64,000 nt of DNA from Struthio camelus (Eukaryota > Chordata > Aves > Struthioniformes > Struthionidae). How positions within the stretch are numbered: the stretch's first letter is position 1; every line of letters starts with the position of its first letter. The DNA lies in assembly GCF_040807025.1 (NCBI RefSeq), contig NC_090945.1:76918088-76982087 (forward strand), read 5' to 3'. The notes beneath the pieces were generated by a model that was not told where the DNA came from, searched no databases, and worked only from the letters and a program-made list of their open reading frames with translations. This document shows positions 60,401-64,000 of the stretch, piece after piece. A program made the position numbers and the translations under genes.

Positions 60401-63400
60401 TTGGAAGTACTGGTGGTATAAACAGTCCAGGTTTACCATGTTCCCTTGGCACTCTGATGTCTGCTGGCTTTTCAGTTAACTGTGACAGCTTAGGTTTACT
60501 GCTTGGTAACGGAGGAGGAGTTCGTGGTGAAAGGTTTAAGTTCTTTAGCTTCTCGCATCCTTCTGGAGTAGTGAGAACATGAGGCAGAGGCTCTGAGGGC
60601 AACGAGCACGATTCTTTGATACAGACAGGCTTTTTGAGAAGAGGTAGAGGGGGTACAGGAGGTGGATGTTCACTTAGTCTCCAGCCAGAGTGCTGAATCT
60701 TTAGATTAGATTCAGCTCGGCAATGTAACTGGGGTTCTCTCACATTTAAAAGATCCTCTGGTTTGATATCAGGTAAGCCTCTTTTAGGAGGTGGTGGTAG
60801 TACAGGCCCAACAGATTTGCCAGCAAAGGAATGGGCTCTTGATTCTGAGAAGGCAGCTTTTCTGACGTGAGGAACTGGTGGAGGCGGGTAGGCCGGGGGC
60901 AGGACCATGATATCTACACAAAGAACACACAGCAAAAACATGGCGCACAGAGGAGAAATAAAAATTTGAAAAGTCTTGTTTCTTTACGTGCTTTATTTTC
61001 TATGCCATTTAAGATACTTCATCGGCATTTGTTCTGATAGCACCAAAAATGATGGGTAAATATTTAACTTGCAACACAATTCTGAATGTTGTAAGTAGTA
61101 AAATCCTGCAACCTTTACTCAGGCATGGCTTATGTTGACTTAGCAAGGAATTTTGTCTACGTTAAAAATAAAGAGACTACATTAAAAGCATTATTCCCTC
61201 CTCCTGGCTGATGACTAGATACAGGTCCTTCTGGGCAGGAGAGCTTCCAGAAAACATGCCATTAAGAAATGTAACACTTTCTGTAAATTTTTACTGCTAT
61301 TACTAGGCACTTTTGACACCAAATACCTCAAGATTAGATACCTGTGCATCACTTAATTATTTTAACCATCTGCAAAGCTTTAGACATGGCTAAGCCAAAA
61401 GAATGATTTGGCGTTCTACAGGAACATAACCCCTATTGGTGGCCTTTTGTGGGGGGAATTAAAAAAAAAAAAAAAAACACCACATACCATCTTTCCCTAG
61501 GTCAGGAGTATCTGGCTGCAAGTATGACTCGTCCTCTTCCTCCTGGTCATAATCTGCAGATGAATAATAAATAAATGTGTCAAACTCTGGTAAGTATTCC
61601 TGGAGCCAAGAATGAATTCTGTTGCTTTGGCAACAGAAAAATGCATCACAACAAATTGCTTTAATGGTTTCACTGTTGCCTTTAACTATAAGTCAGAATA
61701 ATCAAGACAAGATTATGCTGCTTTGAGGCAGTAATTTCTCATCATTGTCTACGTTAGGAGCTTCAAGGATAATATGTAGCATTTCGCCAGGGAAATCCTT
61801 TAAAAAAAAAGATTAAAAACTAGAAAGTTGTTCTAGTTTTCCTAATTTAAAATTTTGAACTCATTCTAGACCTCTTCAGACATAATTCACATTACATACA
61901 ACCATTCCACCCCTAGACACAGAAGTCCTAAACCACGACCCTAGACAAAGGGCTGCTGAGTGTGTTTTCTTCTGCTTTGCAAGAATTGAACCGGATTTCC
62001 TTAAAAGCCTCACTCCCACCTTTTTTGTCCTAGTCAGGAAAAAGAATCAGGAGTTTCCTTTCAGGAAATGAGTACTTGCTCCAGTCAACCCTACCCACAG
62101 AAATCTGAAAAGACAGATGGGAAAACGCCTAGTCAGGGTTTGGCTATGTTGAACCTTGGGGCAAGGCTCCTCATACTGGATTTTACTAATGTGTTTCTTG
62201 ACTAGGAAGTCAGTTGCTAAAATGTATTGTGAATACCTATCTGACAGGCTTTCTACTATAGTGTCCTCACTTCTAATTTAAAAAAAATTAATACACTCAG
62301 CTAGAACTGTTTACTGTGAAGCAACTACAGCACAGAACAGATGTCAAGAGTTGAATAAAAGAGAGACTACGCTAAGAATGAGTCAAGGAGCCTTAGTTAC
62401 AAAGTTACTCAGTTTGAAAGTTGCTGAAGAACCTTACCCTATGTGTTTCTCATAGACCAACCCACCCTGCCCTGCCCTGCCCACCCCACCCCCCAAAAAA
62501 ACGTGAGACCTTACAGAACTGAGAGGACAATCAATCCTGTTTTATACTGAGCAGCCTCTGGACATAGATGCAACAACATCCCAGTGTGAGTGACAGCTTG
62601 TTTTGCAAGACAGTTGAATTAACTTCACAGGCCATACTGGAGGTAGCTAGTTCCACAGCGTTTCACTGTATCGTCTAAGTTTTCAGAACGCGCTTTTAAG
62701 TGACTTATACACTAAGGGCCTTTTACTGAAATAAGGGCAGCTTAATCCTCTTATTATCAAGTTTAATACAGATCATTTTGTATTTCCAAACTATGACCTA
62801 TGGACACACAAACATTTTATCTTTTTGCTAAGTCTATGAACTTCCCAACGTGCAGTTTAAAATAGTATTCTTATGGTGTCAAACACCTCCTGGAAAGGTC
62901 TGAATCTCTTCAGTTACCATTTCTTTTTACTAGTGGTTTATGGTACAGAATATTTGTTTCCAATTCTAAATAACAACAACTCTACATCCCTTTAACAATA
63001 TGAATTTACAGTTCTCTGTTGCAAACTGGATCAGACATAGTCAGACACATTTAAGCTATGGGAATAGTTCCTGCAGAAATGGGGGAGGGGGAGGAGGGGA
63101 TTTAAAAAAACAAAAACTTATTTATCAGTGTCCACAGTTGTCACCTTCGTTATCTGCTGAGTGGTGAGAATACTTGATATCAATGGGACGTTCCACTGAG
63201 CCATAGAAACTGTCTGCATCAGAGCCAGAATCACTGCAAAAGAAAAGATAAGAGTCCATTTTGCATCACCGCGATAAGGGTCTTGGAACACGTACAATTT
63301 GTCCTTCTGCACTGGAAAGGGACGCTGGAAAAGCGGAAGCAATCATTCCTATTTCCCAATTAACAGCCAAATATTTTGCTGTCGTTTTAAAGTTTGTGTT

Positions 63401-63675
63401 TGTTTCACACAGAGTTGACATTTTAAATTCTCATAATAAAACGACGTATTTCTGTCATCATACCTTCAACATACGTATTAGGAAGGCTTTCTGTTCTTGG
63501 GGTTTATTGTACCTGTTATTAACAATACATTACTTGAAGGTGCAAAGAGCCAAAAGCAACACTATCAAAAGAGAGAAAAGCAAATAACGATTAAGGGTTC
63601 ATACCTGAATTCTGTTATTGTTTCTTTCTTCTCATGGTAGTGATCTATTTCTCTCCTCAGGGATAGCATCCAGTT
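57269..63675 (-). CDS. SH3BP2: SH3 domain-binding protein 2 (3BP2 adaptor), C-terminal coding part (9 exons)
   Basis: Nine exons join in frame to 427 residues plus stop, matching vertebrate 3BP2 from the end of the PH domain to the C-terminus (human 561 residues). 3BP2 is a cytoplasmic adaptor that binds SYK, PLC-gamma, VAV, SRC-family and ABL kinases in leukocytes and osteoclasts; tankyrase marks it for degradation. In order: PH-domain end ([10 protein letters not shown]), acidic tyrosine motifs (DNEDYDQEEE, ESYLQPD), proline-rich region ([18 protein letters not shown]), tankyrase motif RSPPDG (59145-59162), DSDEDYEKV, and an SH2 domain ending at YGYSKPR. The SH2 phosphotyrosine arginine is at 58182-58184. 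All borders are GT/AG with matching phases. The N-terminal exons lie beyond 64000. The proline-rich exon is the most diverged part and holds a 21-bp repeat. Confidence 0.97.
57407..57834. other. SH3BP2 last intron
   Basis: Intron of 428 bp. It contains an (AC)9 microsatellite at 57793-57810 and a small tandem of GGAGCTGAAATTT near 57610-57635; otherwise nothing was seen. Confidence 0.75.
57793..57810. repeat. (AC)9 microsatellite
   Basis: Nine AC units close to the donor at 57834. Confidence 0.9.
57835..57894 (-). CDS. SH3BP2: SH3BP2 exon, SH2 central strands
   Basis: Twenty codons, phase 0: [20 protein letters not shown]. The acceptor is TTTTCAAG at 57895 and the donor GAAAAG|GTTAGT at 57834. 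An (AC)9 microsatellite lies 24 bases past the donor. Confidence 0.95.
58158..58239 (-). CDS. SH3BP2: SH3BP2 exon, SH2 phosphotyrosine pocket
   Basis: Eighty-two bases with acceptor TTTTTAG at 58240 and donor GGAAAG|GTAACT at 58157: (R)[19 protein letters not shown] and NSSTKPGK. The arginine of GLYCIRNSS, equivalent to the FLVR arginine, is at 58182-58184. Confidence 0.96.
58240..58674. other. SH3BP2 intron within SH2 region
   Basis: Intron of 435 bp; no supported feature. The intron at 58731-59054 (324 bp) and that at 57895-58157 are likewise plain. Confidence 0.75.
58675..58730 (-). CDS. SH3BP2: SH3BP2 exon, start of SH2
   Basis: Fifty-six bases with acceptor TCTTACAG at 58731 and donor GAAAG|GTAGAT at 58674: [18 protein letters not shown] plus the first two bases of Arg. 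It contains the N-terminal strand of the SH2 domain. Confidence 0.95.
59055..59163 (-). CDS. SH3BP2: SH3BP2 exon with tankyrase-binding motif
   Basis: The acceptor is TGCCAG at 59164 and the donor GAAAAA|GTAAGA at 59054. It reads [20 protein letters not shown] and then [22 protein letters not shown] is the tankyrase recognition peptide; substitutions in it cause human cherubism by stabilising 3BP2. Here it is intact. Confidence 0.97.
59164..60300. other. SH3BP2 intron with CR1
   Basis: Intron of 1.14 kb, nearly half of it the CR1 fragment at 59285-59785. The remaining 59.79-60.30 kb shows nothing recognisable. Confidence 0.8.
59285..59785 (-). mobile_element. CR1 LINE fragment, diverged
   Basis: The plus strand reads CR1 antisense: 'AGAATAATTTAGGTTTGAAAGG', 'TCTCTGGGGCAACTTCTGCT', 'GACCACCCTCATGGCAAAAA', 'TCAGCCTCTCCTCATG', 'GTGGCCTCCACTGGACTC' and 'CAACATCTTTCTTGTACTG' follow the CR1 order. 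It is more diverged than the 40.6-kb copy. The element lies in the sense direction of SH3BP2, about 120 bases upstream of the acceptor at 59164, and accounts for the open frame read on the plus strand here. Confidence 0.85.
60301..60913 (-). CDS. SH3BP2: SH3BP2 proline-rich exon
   Basis: The large exon of 613 bp, with acceptor TTGTGTAG at 60914 and donor TTACA|GTAAGT at 60300. It starts [15 protein letters not shown], the SH3-ligand stretch, includes [14 protein letters not shown] and [20 protein letters not shown], and ends [12 protein letters not shown]. The middle differs greatly from mammalian 3BP2, as expected of a disordered linker. The repeat PPVPAHQ occurs at 60346-60400. An open reading continues 9 codons upstream into the intron; the AG acceptor fixes the border. 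Confidence 0.96.
60346..60400 (-). repeat. 21-bp tandem repeat coding PPVPAHQ
   Basis: Two identical 21-bp units (60346-60366, 60367-60387) and 13 bases of a third. On the coding strand they give [21 protein letters not shown]. The identity of the units points to recent duplication. Confidence 0.9.
60914..61487. other. SH3BP2 intron with U17 tract
   Basis: Intron of 574 bp following the 66-nt exon. It has an A17 run at 61461-61477 (U17 in the transcript) starting about 10 bases after the donor. Confidence 0.8.
61488..61553 (-). CDS. SH3BP2: SH3BP2 66-nt exon with tyrosine motifs
   Basis: Phase 1 on both sides, so it can be skipped without a frameshift. It encodes [20 protein letters not shown] and KD; both tyrosines match known 3BP2 phosphorylation positions. 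The donor is GATG|GTATGTGG, moderately weak, and is followed in the intron by an uninterrupted run of about 17 U. Confidence 0.95.
61554..63144. other. SH3BP2 intron
   Basis: Intron of 1.59 kb. It holds a short CCCTG/CCCACC simple repeat at 62461-62495 and a G-rich GGGGGAGGGGGAGGAGGGG-type stretch near 63080-63100. No exon was seen. The intron at 63234-63604 is plain. Confidence 0.75.
62461..62495. repeat. (CCCTG)n-like simple repeat
   Basis: Three CCCTG units pass into CCCACCCCACCCCCC. Confidence 0.8.
63145..63233 (-). CDS. SH3BP2: SH3BP2 exon, serine/acidic linker
   Basis: The acceptor is CTTTTGCAG at 63234 and the donor GAAG|GTGACA at 63144. It completes Ser and reads [20 protein letters not shown], then YSHHSADNE, in phase 1 with the next exon. 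The [10 protein letters not shown] stretch is near identical to human. Confidence 0.95.
63605..63675 (-). CDS. SH3BP2: SH3BP2 exon, end of PH domain
   Basis: Twenty-three codons plus two bases, [18 protein letters not shown] and then TITEF, with donor TTCAG|GTATGA at 63604. The acceptor GAAG lies directly after a (TTTG)n tract. It corresponds to the C-terminal helix of the PH domain and the basic linker. Confidence 0.93.
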
Positions 63676-64000
63676 CTTCAAACAAACAAACAAACAAATC
63701 TCTAAATTGTTAAACAATCACGCACTCTGTTCGTTCTCTGCAAAGCTAGAGTAGCTACACCTAGGATAAATAGTATTTCAGTGTAGATTCCTAACTTTAT
63801 AGAAGTATCAAGAGGATTTATTAGTCAAAAATCTTTTGACTATCTAAAATCCTATAACAATGTATTAAAATATTAAACTTGCAATTTATGAATTTCAAGC
63901 TGTTATTTCTAAAACTAGATAGTTGTTCATAGTCTATCTATGGACCAGAGATTTCACACTTTATCAAAGGTTTAACGTGCAAATATTCATTCCTTGGCTA
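63676..64000. other. SH3BP2 intron upstream (partial)
   Basis: Intron sequence before the first exon in the window; a (TTTG)n tract lies at 63679-63698 on the sense strand. No PH-domain exon was recognised in the remaining 300 bases. Confidence 0.7.
63679..63698 (-). repeat. (TTTG)5 tract at splice acceptor
   Basis: The plus strand reads CAAACAAACAAACAAACAAA, so the sense strand has TTTG units ending three bases before the AG of the acceptor. It appears to serve as the polypyrimidine tract. Confidence 0.85.

Noticed and set aside
1..64000. CRISPR arrays, tRNA, rRNA or operon structures
   Set aside because: None seen; exon-intron structure and repeats show vertebrate nuclear DNA, and no cloverleaf or rRNA-like stretch was recognised.

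Overview
The window is vertebrate nuclear DNA, most likely from a bird. It has short, well-conserved exons in AT-rich introns and one strong CpG island. CR1-type LINE fragments are the recognisable interspersed repeats, and no Alu or L1 is visible. CR1 also occurs in crocodilians and turtles, so bird is an inference; the species cannot be named.

Two protein genes were recognised from translated exons with matching splice sites and reading phase. Both lie on the minus strand. ADD1 (alpha-adducin) runs from its CpG-island promoter near 47.4 kb down to the low end of the window: non-coding exon 1 (donor at 47224/47225), a 34.5-kb first intron, the start-codon exon at 12465-12677, and coding exons 3-9 down to 1459. 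They encode about 387 N-terminal residues, covering the class-II-aldolase-like head; neck and tail exons lie beyond base 1. SH3BP2 (3BP2 adaptor) occupies 57269-63675 as nine exons encoding the C-terminal 427 residues: end of the PH region, acidic tyrosine motifs, proline-rich region, tankyrase-binding RSPPDG motif and SH2 domain. Its 5' exons lie beyond base 64000. The order SH3BP2 then ADD1, in the same direction, matches human 4p16.3.

Layout: 1-12677 is the ADD1 coding block with intronic repeats, including an LTR-like block at about 3.57-4.72 kb and a diverged partial copy near 5.14 kb. 12678-47224 is ADD1 intron 1, holding a well-preserved CR1 at 40.6-40.9 kb, two decayed CR1-like stretches, simple repeats, homopolymer runs and several inverted repeats. 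46.4-47.9 kb is the CpG island, with paired CCAAT boxes, GC boxes and a four-copy GC-rich repeat carrying MYB-like sites. 47.9-57.27 kb is the intergenic stretch plus the SH3BP2 3' UTR. 57.27-64 kb is SH3BP2.

The two products act separately: adducin caps actin and recruits spectrin in the membrane skeleton, and 3BP2 is a tyrosine-kinase signalling adaptor. Their adjacency is conserved synteny, not an operon. No RNA gene, CRISPR array or intact mobile-element coding region was found. I saw no clearly novel system; the most interesting items are regulatory (CpG-island MYB-palindrome repeats, a U-rich tract behind the 66-nt SH3BP2 exon, a TTTG microsatellite serving as a splice-acceptor tract) and a 21-bp coding repeat in SH3BP2.
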